DNA of 64,000 nt from Phytophthora quininea (Eukaryota; Oomycota; Peronosporomycetes; Peronosporales; Peronosporaceae), in NCBI GenBank assembly GCA_011947345.1, contig JAAVTG010000038.1, forward strand, positions 124,001 to 188,000, read 5' to 3'. The notes under the pieces were generated by a model, which saw only the letters and a list, made by a program, of their open reading frames with translations, ran no database searches and was not told the DNA's origin. Position 1 is the first letter of the stretch; every line of letters starts with the position of its first letter. Shown here in pieces: positions 1-9,598 of this stretch. Position numbers and translations under genes: made by a program.

Positions 1-1699
1 GCACTGTGAATGCCTTTTCGTAATAAATATCCTTGCCGTAGCACCGCTTAAACTGCGGGAAGTAGCGGCCACCGTTGGCGCCACGAACGTCGTACTCGTC
101 CAGCGCCACGTCGTCCATGCGAAAGTCTTGAATATGTGCCCAGACCTTCTCTCGGTTCTCGCTCGACAACTTCTCCTGGTTGCGGTGCAGGAACAGAATC
201 TCGTGGTTTGGGTCGTGCTGGACCATGGTCACTCCGCAGAAAATGTTTTGGTCGGGGAGTTTCAAGCCCGCAGATCCCGGCGGCGTCTCAATCATGTGGA
301 AAGAGCTCCCCGTCTTCAGCCACGCGAAGCGGAACAAATCCTTATCGCCCCACGCAAGACGTAGCCGCTCAAAGATACCTGGATGGAAGGCGTAGTACAT
401 GAGCACGTTCAACGCCTTCTGGTGGACGCTTCGGTCGATCAGCACTTGGCCCGACTCCTGCTCGAACATATCTACGGGGTCCAAGTCGAACACTTCCCAG
501 ACGAAACTCGTGGGCTGGATGTTGAAGATCGTCTTCTTTGGTCGCCAGAAGTCCGGCCAGAAGATCGCGCCTTTGTCTTTGAACTCGGGCGTGTCGAACA
601 GATACGTCGGGTCTTTGACTGCAAAGTTGTCTGCATCCAGAAGCAGCACTTGGTCGAATGCGCTGTAAAATACCGCGTACGTTTTGGTGTAGAACTTTGT
701 GGCTCTTGCATCTCGAATCTCTCTCATGAACGCTCCATACTTGGTCGTCAGCTCCTTCAGGATCGGATGCGACGGATCTGTCTCCGATCGCATGTACCAC
801 AACTCTACTGGTAGATTGCACCCTAAATTCCTCAGCGACTTGACCGACGCGAACACGCTTTGCAGCATTCGATCGTAGACCACAAACACCACTCCACGTC
901 GATACGACGCCGGCGGGTCCACTGGCTTCTGTCCCTCGACTGGCACAAGCTCTGTAGGTTGGTCTTTCTTCATATCTACTCCGCGTCGGATCTGGTCGTA
1001 CATGTCTTCCATGTCGCTCTTCTTGACCAAAATTTTGGCCGAAGCTCGCACCTGGTCGTCCACGAGCTGCTGTCTTCCTGTCTCCAGCGTGAACTGCTTG
1101 TCGTGCATGTACTCGGTGGCTTGGTGGCCGTACTTCAGTAGCGTCACGAACTCGTCGCACCGAAACGCCACGTCGGGGCGCAGCGAGTCGCAGTGCATCT
1201 TCATGACCTTGTGGACCGCGCCGCTCTGCTTGTGTTTGATCTCGCAGTAGCCGCTCTCTCCGTTGTGCACGGTGGCGTTGCACAGTCGGTCGTTCTGCGG
1301 GTCGGAGCCTCCGTCGGGCTTGCAGTCCTTCTGGGCCTTCCACCCAACGCATTCGTAGGCGTTCAGGTCGTCTCCGAGCTGCTGCCACCGCACGGACACT
1401 GGCTGTGTACGGCCGTCCGCTGCATCCGCCGCCTCGTCCGCTGGCTGCTGCATGAGCTCCGTCATCTGACCGCGCAGCCCGCCGCCGTCGCTGGCGCCGT
1501 GCAGACTGCGCACCGCCAGACGCTGCAGCTGCAGGTCACGCTGCTGGATGAGCGACGCCACGCAGATGAGCCCCAGCGCGCAGCTCATGACGATCAGGAA
1601 GAAGAAGGCGAACAGTTTGTTGTGGCCCGGCTTGGCGTCCGCGGGAGGAGTGGACGCCGTCCGCGCGGACGCAGGCAGTGGATCCGCTGCTGCTTTCAT
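1..1699 (-). CDS. MNN1-type alpha-mannosyltransferase, C-terminus cut by window edge
   Basis: This is probably a Golgi type II membrane glycosyltransferase that adds alpha-linked mannose to secreted glycoproteins (Mannosyltransferase putative family, MNN1/MNN2-like). Translation starts at the ATG whose complement is at 1697-1699. A short cytoplasmic tail is followed by one hydrophobic segment at about residues 29-52, then a stem, then a catalytic region. Residues after the stem (NAYECVGWK, MHCDSLRPD) match the complete paralogue at 2773-4678, as do the DAD-type metal-binding motif near 625-645 and a GANGG block near 70-85. The frame is open without a break down to base 2, so the true stop lies outside. 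The two genes are tandem on the same strand, about 1.1 kb apart, which suggests local duplication. The family is clear; the exact linkage made is not. Confidence 0.85.
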   Translation of the reverse strand, partial: MKAAADPLPASARTASTPPADAKPGHNKLFAFFFLIVMSCALGLICVASLIQQRDLQLQRLAVRSLHGASDGGGLRGQMTELMQQPADEAADAADGRTQPVSVRWQQLGDDLNAYECVGWKAQKDCKPDGGSDPQNDRLCNATVHNGESGYCEIKHKQSGAVHKVMKMHCDSLRPDVAFRCDEFVTLLKYGHQATEYMHDKQFTLETGRQQLVDDQVRASAKILVKKSDMEDMYDQIRRGVDMKKDQPTELVPVEGQKPVDPPASYRRGVVFVVYDRMLQSVFASVKSLRNLGCNLPVELWYMRSETDPSHPILKELTTKYGAFMREIRDARATKFYTKTYAVFYSAFDQVLLLDADNFAVKDPTYLFDTPEFKDKGAIFWPDFWRPKKTIFNIQPTSFVWEVFDLDPVDMFEQESGQVLIDRSVHQKALNVLMYYAFHPGIFERLRLAWGDKDLFRFAWLKTGSSFHMIETPPGSAGLKLPDQNIFCGVTMVQHDPNHEILFLHRNQEKLSSENREKVWAHIQDFRMDDVALDEYDVRGANGGRYFPQFKRCYGKDIYYEKAFTV

Positions 1700-1934
1700 C
1701 TTCTGCCCTGCAGCACGAAACGACGAGTGAGTCGACGTCGCAAGGCTCGCAAGTGGAAAATCCCCAACGGCCCTGTCTGTGCCGTTGTGGGCGTGGGTGG
1801 TTTCACGTTTGACAGCTGGCTCCCATTCTGCTTCAGTTTTTCGGCTTCCCTACCCTTTCCACTTGTTGTACTTGGTTTCAGTATCCTCCACGGCTGCTTG
1901 GACCGGAAAAAGTGGGAGCGCCTGTCAAAACGGC

Positions 1935-2182
1935 TCACATCCTGCAGCGCTCGTCGGAGTCAGCACTGAGCTGGTCGATGGAGGCCCACGAACCGAGCGC
2001 CCCAGCTGGGCGAGCTGAAGCGCGCGCATGTGCGTCGCCAGCCGTGCGACCAGGCTCCACAAACTCTCCATCTGCAGAGCGTGGCGGCGCTCGCTCGATT
2101 GCTCCGAGCTTGATCCCCAGCGTCGGACCTGCAAATCCAGCGGATGCCAGACAACCCCATGATAGCGGTGGTCGTCACTCAT
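1935..2182 (-). CDS. Small hypothetical protein, about 82 residues, one frame break
   Basis: I do not recognise this protein. It starts at the ATG at 2182 (MSDDHRYHGVV) and has an amphipathic helix-like stretch (SLWSLVARLATHMRALQ). Continuous reading needs one extra base in the four-base C run at 2000-2003. After that the frame gives an acidic tail, ADSDERCRM, and stops at 1935. Without the correction the frame runs to 1925. It lies between two mannosyltransferase genes on the same strand. The coding call rests only on composition and on the same homopolymer break pattern seen in conserved genes nearby, so it may be spurious. Confidence 0.35.
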
Positions 2183-2772
2183 CCCAATGGTCAAAGCTGT
2201 CCGAGGTCTCAACGCTGTCGCAGCTCGGAGACTTTCGGCAGGTCGCACCAACAGCTTGACTCTGGCCAAACTACGGCTGCCGTTTGCATCCCAAAAGTAT
2301 TCCAGCCGAAAGCTTTGGAAAGGTTGTTGTTTGCAAATCCACCAGCAAGATAATTTCGATGCTCTATCCTGCCGATTCTACCTGGTTTGGTTGGTTGGTG
2401 ATGACAGCTTTCTTGGTTCACGCGTCCTGCGTCGTGTCGGGATCACGCCAGAGATAAAGTATCCAGGCGTAATGGCCGACAACCCCACACGAATGATGTA
2501 GTACTGTCGCCACACGACTTGACGAGTGCATTGTCCTCTGGCTTGACAGCACTATCGCCACAGTTGTGGCCCTGCTTCAGTTTCCAATTCACCGCCGACA
2601 TCACGACTTGAGTTTGGAACTGACGGGCTCCGCACTGTCCTCGTGGCGTTGCACCTCGCCAGTCCGTCCCTAATAAAGCATACTGCTGCTATTTGTCTCG
2701 GACACACGCACCGACGCTGTGCTACGCACTACATATCCTACTTTGGCGGTAAATCTATGGCTGCTGCGAGTG
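2183..2772. other. Intergenic, no feature recognised
   Basis: This region lies between the small ORF and the stop of the second mannosyltransferase. Open frames here are short and show no recognisable domain. No repeat or RNA gene was seen. Confidence 0.5.
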
Positions 2773-4678
2773 TCACTTGAGGTTTTCCTCTTGGCCCTTC
2801 CCCTCCTGTGGCTTGTTCTCTGCTTGCTGGTTCTGCTCGTTGTTCTCTTCGCTGTCCTTCTCTTCGTAGCCGGCCAGCTTCAGCACCTCAGCGCCGGCCT
2901 CAGCGAACCGGAGCAGGTCGTCCTCGAGGTTCTCGAACGGGAACGCGCCCATGGGCTTCAGTGTAAAGAGTTTCTCGTAGTGTACATCCTTACCGAAGCA
3001 CCGCTTAAACTGCGGGAACACCTTACCGCCGTTAGCGCCGCGCACATAGTAGTCGGCGATCTCGGACGTCCGCTTGTACTGTTGGATGTGCGTCCACAAG
3101 ATTCTATTGTTCGAGTACGTGAGCTTCTCCGTGTTGCGATGCAGGAAGATCACGCGGCCGCTCGGGTCGTGCTGCACCATGGTCACGCCGCAGAAGAGGT
3201 CGTAGTCTGGGTGTTTGGTGCCGGCAGAGCCCGGAGGCCGCGGCGTCATGTAGAACGAGCTCTTTGACTTGAGCCACGCGAAGCGGAACAGATCTTTATC
3301 GCCCCACACGAGCCGCAACTCCTCATGTGCTCTGGGCAATGAGAAGCCGTAGTACATCAGCACGTTCAGCGCCTTGTAGTGCATCCGTCGGTTGATCATT
3401 ACCTGACCGCTCTCCTGCTCAAACATATCGACGTAATCAAGACCGAAAAAGTCCCAGACGTAGCTGTTCTTGTGGATGTTGAAGATGGTGTTGCCGGGCT
3501 TCCAAAAGTCCGGCCAGAAGATGGCCCCTGTCTCCACGAACTCGGTCGTGTCAAATAAATAGTTTGGGTCGCGCACGGCAAAGTTGTCGGCATCCAGCAG
3601 CAGCACGTTATCGAAGGCACTGTAGAAGATCGCATACAGTTTTGTATAGAAGTGAGTGGCCAGTGGGTCCTCGATGACGCGCAAATACACGCCAAACTCC
3701 TCCACCATCAGCCGCAGCAGAGGGTGCTCCACATTCGTCTCCGTCGTTTTGTACCACATCTCGATGGGCAGTGTGCAGCCCATGGCTCGCAACGACCGCA
3801 CACTCACGTACGCACCGAGCAGCAACTTTTCGTAAATGACAAACACAATGCCTCGGTCAAATGAGAGTTCCAGTTGACCGACGCTTTCGTTTTTGAACCC
3901 ATCTTCGCGCAAAGGAACCGGTGTATCGACCACCCTGTTCCTCTTCCGGAACGCGTCTTGGTTGCGCGCGTATGAGAAGTTCGCGTCGTGTTCATAGTCC
4001 GTCGACAAGATGCTATAACTCAGCAAGCTCTGGAACATATCGCACTTAAACTGCACTCCTGGCCGTAGCGAGTCGCAGTGCATCTCCAGCACGCGACTCA
4101 CTTCTCCCGTGCGCGTGTTCCGCACCTCACAGAAGCCCGAAACGCCATTCGAAATCAACTCGCTGCAATTGCGGTCGTTCTCGAACTCTCTTTCCCCGGA
4201 CGGCGTGCAGTTCGTCGTCTGTCTCCAGCCCACACACTCGTAGTCGCCCAAATTGCTCAGCTCTCGCTTCGTCGTTTGACTCTTGACCTTGGTCTCGTCC
4301 ACGGACGAAAACATGTGCGACAGGCGCTTCAGTTTGGCCAGCATTTGGTTCTCCTTCCACACTGCAAAGAGGCCTCTGGTGGTGCCGTCTCCCCGCCACT
4401 TCGTTGTTGGAGATGGTCCCGTCCTGCACCATCCTGCCCAGTGTCACGAGACACACCATGCAGATCACAAAGGCCACGATAAACAGCGCCCACAGCAGGT
4501 TCCACGTGCGGCGCTCGGTCAGCAGCACGCCCTTCTTCTTGGGACTGCTCTCGTCACCGCTCTTACTGCGGCTGCCGCGCTTCACGAACGGCTTCTTGCG
4601 CGGCGCGTGGCGGCCGCTGGCTCCTCCGACGTATATAGGCAGCGGTGTGCCCTTGCGCCCACTGCCGTTCTCCGGCAT
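2773..4678 (-). CDS. MNN1-type alpha-mannosyltransferase, one frame break
   Basis: A paralogue of the gene at 1-1699, about 635 residues. The start at 4678 (MPENGSGRK) gives a basic, Ser-rich cytoplasmic tail and one membrane anchor at about residues 59-80 (WALFIVAFVICMVCLV), followed by the lumenal catalytic domain. Family marks include YVSVRSLRAMG, the DXD metal/sugar-nucleotide motif in NVLLLDADNF near 3590-3610, and IFWPDFWKP. A Glu/Gln-rich tail ends at 2773. The anchor and catalytic frames differ by one base. The join is near 4388-4394, beside a C run (G run on the coding strand), and removing one base joins the frames as EVAG to DGTTRGLF. A very short intron is possible but no good splice pair of the right length was found. 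It probably acts in Golgi mannosylation. Confidence 0.85.
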
Positions 4679-5307
4679 GGCGTTCTAATGGGTTGATGCT
4701 GGGCAGTTAATGTATCACAATCAACAGAGGTCCAAAAGCGAGGGAAGCCGAGGGCGTCTGCACTTGGTAGAGGTACGACTGGATAGCGGAGACGCTGCAG
4801 AAGGAGAGGGGGCGAATGCGAGGCGCAGGGGAAGGCGCAGCGACGACAATGAGTGCTCCTGGAGGCGCCAGATGAAGCAGCTCCCTCGCGTTCTGGGCTT
4901 AACACCAACTGACGATTATTGTTTTTCTTTATGGAAGTGTGGTATAGATGGACCAAGTACAATAAACAGAAATTTTCTTGCAGCTAGTGTTTTCCATGAA
5001 TCTAGTGTTTTATATCGCTGTCCCACTGTTCGATTCGTCAAGAAGCGCTGGCTTTCATGCTAGAACGGTCCGGAGCCCAGGCGAACGTATGAGGCCGTGA
5101 ACGCGCTCGAGCTCGCTGCAAATGATGTAGCAGCCATGGAGTTTTATCGGTTCGGTGCCGGGCTCAAATGTCCGAGCCCATTCCCAAAATTCAGATGTGG
5201 ATGCGATCTTTCGATTGGCTGGCCAGCAGCTGTTCTGAAGTTGAAGCAAAACTGGAAAAAGGCAACAACCGCACTCTTCGAGCCGCAAAGGCTGTTCAAA
5301 ATGCAGA
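4679..5307. other. Intergenic between mannosyltransferase start and OYE stop
   Basis: About 630 bases with no recognisable coding sequence. It should contain the promoter of the gene ending at 2773 and the 3' flank of the oxidoreductase. Confidence 0.5.
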
Positions 5308-6468
5308 CTACTCCTTATGAGCGTTCCTGTCCTGCTCAGTCATGAATGGGTAGTCTGTGTAGCCTACATCTACCGTGTTCCCCGGCTCCAGGTAGAACGT
5401 CTTCGAGTTGTAAGGGGTCAGCGCTGCTCCAATCCTCAGCCGCTCCACCAAGTCTGGGTTCGAGATGAAGTATCGTCCGAACGCCACGAGGTCGGCGGCA
5501 CCATCGTCGACGACCTTCATCGCGTCCTCGCGGTCGTAGCCTGAGGCCGAGATCAACACGCCGTTGTAGACACTGCGGTAGTAGCGCGCCACGCCGGATT
5601 TCGGTGCACCGACGCTGTCAGCGTGTCTGCCACGACGCTCAACGACGTGCAAGTAGGCCAGGTCGTAGTCGTTCAGCTTGCTAACAACGTAGCCGTACGT
5701 CTCCGTCGGGTTCGAGTCCTTGCATCCAAAGGTGTCACCGAATGGGGTCAAGCGGAGACCCACATGACTGGAGGGCACGACGGACAGCACAGCTTCCAGC
5801 GCTTCAAAGATGATCCGTGCGCGGTTCTCGATGCTACCGCCGTAGCGATCGGTGCGATTGTTGACGCTGTCGCACAGGAACTGCTCCAGCAAATATCCGT
5901 TGGCTGCGTGAACTTCGACACCGTCAAATCCCGCAGCAATGGCGTTCTCAGCAGCCTTCTTGTAGTTGGCGATGATGCCTGGGATCTCGTCGATGTCCAG
6001 CGCGCGTGGGGTCACGTAGTCCTTGCGGCCTTCGCTGGTGACGGCGTGGGTCGTGACGTCAGCCATACTGGTCGCGCTGGAAGATACTGGTAGCTGGTTG
6101 TCGGGCTGGTTGAGCGGGTGGCTGACACGCCCCGTGTGCCAGAGCTGCGCGAAGATCTTGCCGCCCTTGTCGTGCACGGCCGTGGTGACGACCTTCCACC
6201 CGTCGATTTGGGCCTGGTTGAACAGACCCGGTGCGCCAAAGTAGCCTCGCGCCGTGGGGCTGATGTTGGTAGCCTCGGTGATCAGCAGACCGCCATCGGT
6301 GGCACGTTGCGAGTAGTAGATCACGCCCGGAGTGGAGTGCACGCCGGCGTCACCCGTGCGCACGCGAGTGAGTGGGGCCATGACGACGCGGTGCTTGAGC
6401 TGCACCAGATCCTTCTTGCCGCCGAGAGTTAGCGGAGAGAAGAGCTTGTGCGTGGTGGTGGAGGCCAT
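5308..6468 (-). CDS. Old yellow enzyme family NAD(P)H:flavin oxidoreductase
   Basis: An intact single-exon gene of 386 residues, the usual length for OYE/12-oxophytodienoate reductase-like FMN enzymes that reduce alpha,beta-unsaturated carbonyls. The TIM-barrel marks are in order: N-terminal LFSPLTLGG, MAPLTRVR near residue 30, QLWHTGR near 108-114, and the substrate-binding pair H187/N190 with the proton-donor Tyr192 in VHAANGYLLEQF. RYGGSIENRAR follows near 208-218, and the phosphate-binding C-terminal FGRYFISNPDLVERL closes the barrel. No targeting peptide is evident. The natural substrate in oomycetes is not known from sequence; the plant homologues act in jasmonate synthesis, but that role should not be assumed here. 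Confidence 0.93.
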   Translation of the reverse strand: MASTTTHKLFSPLTLGGKKDLVQLKHRVVMAPLTRVRTGDAGVHSTPGVIYYSQRATDGGLLITEATNISPTARGYFGAPGLFNQAQIDGWKVVTTAVHDKGGKIFAQLWHTGRVSHPLNQPDNQLPVSSSATSMADVTTHAVTSEGRKDYVTPRALDIDEIPGIIANYKKAAENAIAAGFDGVEVHAANGYLLEQFLCDSVNNRTDRYGGSIENRARIIFEALEAVLSVVPSSHVGLRLTPFGDTFGCKDSNPTETYGYVVSKLNDYDLAYLHVVERRGRHADSVGAPKSGVARYYRSVYNGVLISASGYDREDAMKVVDDGAADLVAFGRYFISNPDLVERLRIGAALTPYNSKTFYLEPGNTVDVGYTDYPFMTEQDRNAHKE

Positions 6469-7288
6469 GGTAGAGCAGCTTGGCGTCGGTCGCTTGTGCT
6501 CCAGAGGGGAAATTGGAAAGCAAGTGACTGAGGCAGTTGACGGTGCAGGTGGTGGTGCTTTGAATCGGCTGCGACAATTAGTTGTTGACGCAATAAAATC
6601 GAGACCAAGGCCTTGGATACTTGTGAGACTTGTACATGAAGAGCAGCTACAGCACGCGATCTCCAGACATCTGCATACCTGGACATTGTGTGCACGATGG
6701 TTTACTTGTCCTGTTTAGCGGTTCGGCTGAAAAATTCTTGGACAACTATCGCCGACAAGTTTTCTGTATGTCAAAGAGGTTTTCGTACTGGTAAACTAGC
6801 GGAGCAGTTCAGCAAAGCGATGTAGTTGAAGGCGAGGTTGCTATAGGAGTATCAAGCAAGGGGCAAGAGTGCCATATTGCGTTGAACACGATGCTGTTAG
6901 GCGTCACACCATGAGTCAGCGTTGCCCTGAGTCAACAATTTTGTCGCATGCGATCCAAAATCCAACCACCACGTGTGCAACAACAACAATGAGTTTGAAT
7001 CGAAATCACAATCGATCTTGTGGAATTCGGTCACAATTTCATTGCGATGTTGCAGATAAATGTGGGGCTGCCAAGACGTCCCACCTGGAGCTAAACACTT
7101 CCCGTTTTGGGAGAAAAACGCGAAGAAATGTACATGAATTGCCGCTCAGTGAATATATTTTGCGTTCTACCTCTTCTGGGGCTCCAACCTTCTTGTCAAT
7201 AACCAAACGGACGATGTCACCGAATCGATTAGCAAACAAACCGTCGTCTATCGCCGCCAGGATGAGATTCACCAGTAGCAATAGACCA
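6469..7288. other. Intergenic upstream of the OYE gene
   Basis: The coding-strand sequence just upstream of the OYE start, complement of about 6505-6535, contains TCACTTGC followed by CCAATTT, which resembles the oomycete initiator plus flanking element. An 80-residue open frame at 7039-7281 (minus) has no ATG start and no recognised domain. The remainder shows nothing identifiable. Confidence 0.4.
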
Positions 7289-8202
7289 TCAGAATGGCCA
7301 CTGGCGTTCGTTCATCGTAGGTAGTTCAGGAATGACGTTGAACTTCTCAAGGACTATGCGCTTGTTCTTCGTGAAGGCCTTCAGCACTGGCTCATCGTAG
7401 CACACGATTGCAAGTCTTCCTTCCCAATGGTTAGCTCGGAGGAACTTCTGGATAGCACGCAAAGCCACTTGAGCCCCTCCCCACATGGCACGCCCATATT
7501 CCCCGTCGAGATCGACGCCATCGTCACACACGTCAACTCCTCTTGCAAAATCGCGCTCATCGCGTTTTGGTACGTTGTAGCCAACAGTTCAAAGCAGTTT
7601 GGCATGGTAATGCGAGGCCCCACACAGTGAATCAATTTCTCCACGCCCGCACCATACCCTGGAGTGGCGACGGCAGAGCCTGTGGGTCGACGACCTCGAA
7701 AAGAAGGATCGTTAATATGATCCACCAGCCCATGTCCTGCTCGTCGGAAAATGGCTTGAGCCGCACCAACATAGTGGTTTGTCAAGTGCGAGTTGGTGGG
7801 GAATGCGATGCCATCCAACGGCTTGCCATCAATGTCGTTGACGTGGCCAATATCTCCTTCCAGGACCGTCACAGTCCTGTCGAACTCTTGTCTCTCGTCT
7901 GCCGATTGCAGAAACTCCTGTAGCTCCACACACGTGCGATCTCGCGACGTCCAGGACCATCCTCGGTCTTGAACTGGAAGAGCTAGGAACCGCAGCTCTC
8001 GATCTCGTTCTCCGCCAAAGTGCAGTTGCAACAGCTTCGTCCAAAGGGAACGGTCCTGAAGATATCCATGCAGCTCCGGGGTCTCTTGGATAGCGCTGAC
8101 AGCAGCGTCCAGTGTCGACACGTCCATGAAGAGCAGGATGGAGCGACCGACACCTTCCACCGCCAGCACCTGCATCCCTGTGGATGACCCTGGTAGCGCC
8201 AT
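7289..8202 (-). CDS. F-box plus macrodomain protein, copy 2, one frame break
   Basis: A paralogue of the adjacent gene at 8336-9265. The likely start is the ATG at 8202 (MALPGSSTG); the frame is open further upstream but without similarity to the paralogue. An F-box-like segment (LLFMDVSTLDAAV then DRSLWTKLLQLHFGG) is followed by a macrodomain. The macrodomain has GDIGHVNDIDG, an NSHLTNHYVGAAQAIFRRAG loop, LIHCVGPRI and ISTGNMG, with the C-terminal helix VALRAIQKFL. The last part lies in another frame; one extra base in the C runs at 7474-7482 restores alignment with the paralogue. Macrodomains bind or hydrolyse ADP-ribose derivatives and F-boxes recruit SKP1/cullin ligases, so an ADP-ribose-directed ligase adaptor is an inference. 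Confidence 0.75.
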
Positions 8203-8335
8203 GATAATTGTCAGCGATCCTGAGAGTTGGTCCAGAAATATGTTGCTGTCTGAGTTTTGGGTTGAGATTTGCATTCTCTTGCAGCATCAATTCGTTGCAT
8301 ATTGCTAGAACTGTTTGGTCCGGTAGCTAGGCAAG

Positions 8336-9265
8336 TTACAGCTCAAACGGGCGATTGTAGTCATTCGCTCGGAGGCGTCGAACTCTGCGCAGCCAATGCG
8401 AATCAAAGTCGTCGGCAGGAGGAAGATCCGCGACGTTGAAATTCCTCAGCACCACTTCTTTCTGCTGGGCGAATGCTTGTCGGATTCGTTCTTCGTTGCA
8501 CACAACAGCGACCGTCCCTTGCCACTTTGAATCGTCCAGGAACTTCTGCATGGCTCGCATGGCCACTCTCGCTGCCTTGTTGCTCGAGATGCCGAGACTT
8601 CCAGTCGAGATTGACACGACCGCAATGCACGTAAGTTCTTCATCCGCCGCCATTTGCAAGGCGTTCGCGTAGACTGTGTCCAGCAGCTCGTAGCATTTGG
8701 GCATGCTGATGCTCGGACTCACGCAGTGGATCAAGCTCTTCACGCCAGCATCGAATGCAGCCGTCGCTACGGCTGACCCAGCAGGGTGATACCCTCGGAA
8801 GTAGGGGTCATTCACAAGCCTCTCGAGCTGTGGACCTGCTCGACGGAAGACCGCAGCAGCAGCCCCAACATTCTGGTTACTCAGATGCGGGTTGGTAGGA
8901 AAGACGATGCCATCGACGACTTGTCCGTCGATGTGCGTGATGAACTCAATGTCTCCGTCCAGCACTTTTACAGTCTGGCCAAACCGCATTTTGGCAGCTT
9001 TGGAGCGCAGGAATTGCAGCAATTGTTTGCATGGATGAAAGAGAGAGGATGTCCATTCTTGATCTTGAGTTTGGGGCGTTAGAGCGCCGCCAAAGTGGAG
9101 GTTGAGTAGCTCGGTCCATAGCGAACTGTCTTGGAGGTATCCTCGCAGGGTTGAGCTGGATTGGAGTACGAGTACAATGCCGTCAAAGCTGGACAAGTCC
9201 ACATACTGCAGGAGACGCCTGACGACGTCTTCGTTCGTCCACAACTGCGTTCCTGCGGACGTCAT
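8336..9265 (-). CDS. F-box plus macrodomain protein, copy 1, intact
   Basis: A single-exon gene of about 309 residues. The ATG at 9265 (MTSAGTQLWTN) is chosen because the frame further upstream lacks ATG. The N-terminal F-box-like region (VVRRLLQYVDLSSFDGIV, then SLWTELLNLHFGG) covers roughly residues 10-60. A macrodomain follows from about residue 95 to 270: VLDGDIEFITHIDG, VDGIVFPTNPHL, NVGAAAAVFRRAG, GSAVATAAFDAG, LIHCVSPSI and ISTGSLG. The usual glycine-rich loop after the NxN region is replaced by NVGAAAA, so catalytic ability is uncertain. The 133-base gap to its head-to-tail duplicate and their similarity indicate recent tandem duplication. The predicted role is reading ADP-ribosylation and linking it to ubiquitination; this is inference from domain order only. 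Confidence 0.85.
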   Translation of the reverse strand: MTSAGTQLWTNEDVVRRLLQYVDLSSFDGIVLVLQSSSTLRGYLQDSSLWTELLNLHFGGALTPQTQDQEWTSSLFHPCKQLLQFLRSKAAKMRFGQTVKVLDGDIEFITHIDGQVVDGIVFPTNPHLSNQNVGAAAAVFRRAGPQLERLVNDPYFRGYHPAGSAVATAAFDAGVKSLIHCVSPSISMPKCYELLDTVYANALQMAADEELTCIAVVSISTGSLGISSNKAARVAMRAMQKFLDDSKWQGTVAVVCNEERIRQAFAQQKEVVLRNFNVADLPPADDFDSHWLRRVRRLRANDYNRPFEL

Positions 9266-9598
9266 CTGGATCAACTTTGTTTCTGATAATTAGACGAAAA
9301 AAGATTTCAGCAAAAATATGTTAAAAATGTAGATGTTGAAGTTGTTGTTTTCTTACTCTTGTGCTTTCCACTGCTGGCGCTCTTGAAACCCAGCATTCCT
9401 TCTCGGTCTTGCTTGCTCCGCCATGCACCACGAGCACAGTCACAACGGAATCCCGTGGTTCACCCAGCAACAGCGCTAGACCAGGTCTCTTTCCTCCAAT
9501 CACTCGGATTAGCGCCATCCTATCTTGTGATTGGACGATTTCCAGATCCAAAAGCGTAGCTCGTCACAACCGAAAAGCTCTTGGGCCCACTCGTCACG
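9266..9598. other. Divergent promoter interval
   Basis: About 330 bases separate the minus-strand F-box/macro gene from the plus-strand aminotransferase. It must carry both promoters. No clear motif was identified. Confidence 0.4.

Noticed and set aside
369..1388. Long minus-strand open frame of 339 codons
   Set aside because: It is an Arg-rich shadow of the mannosyltransferase in another frame; the real protein is continuous in a different frame from 1699 to the window edge.
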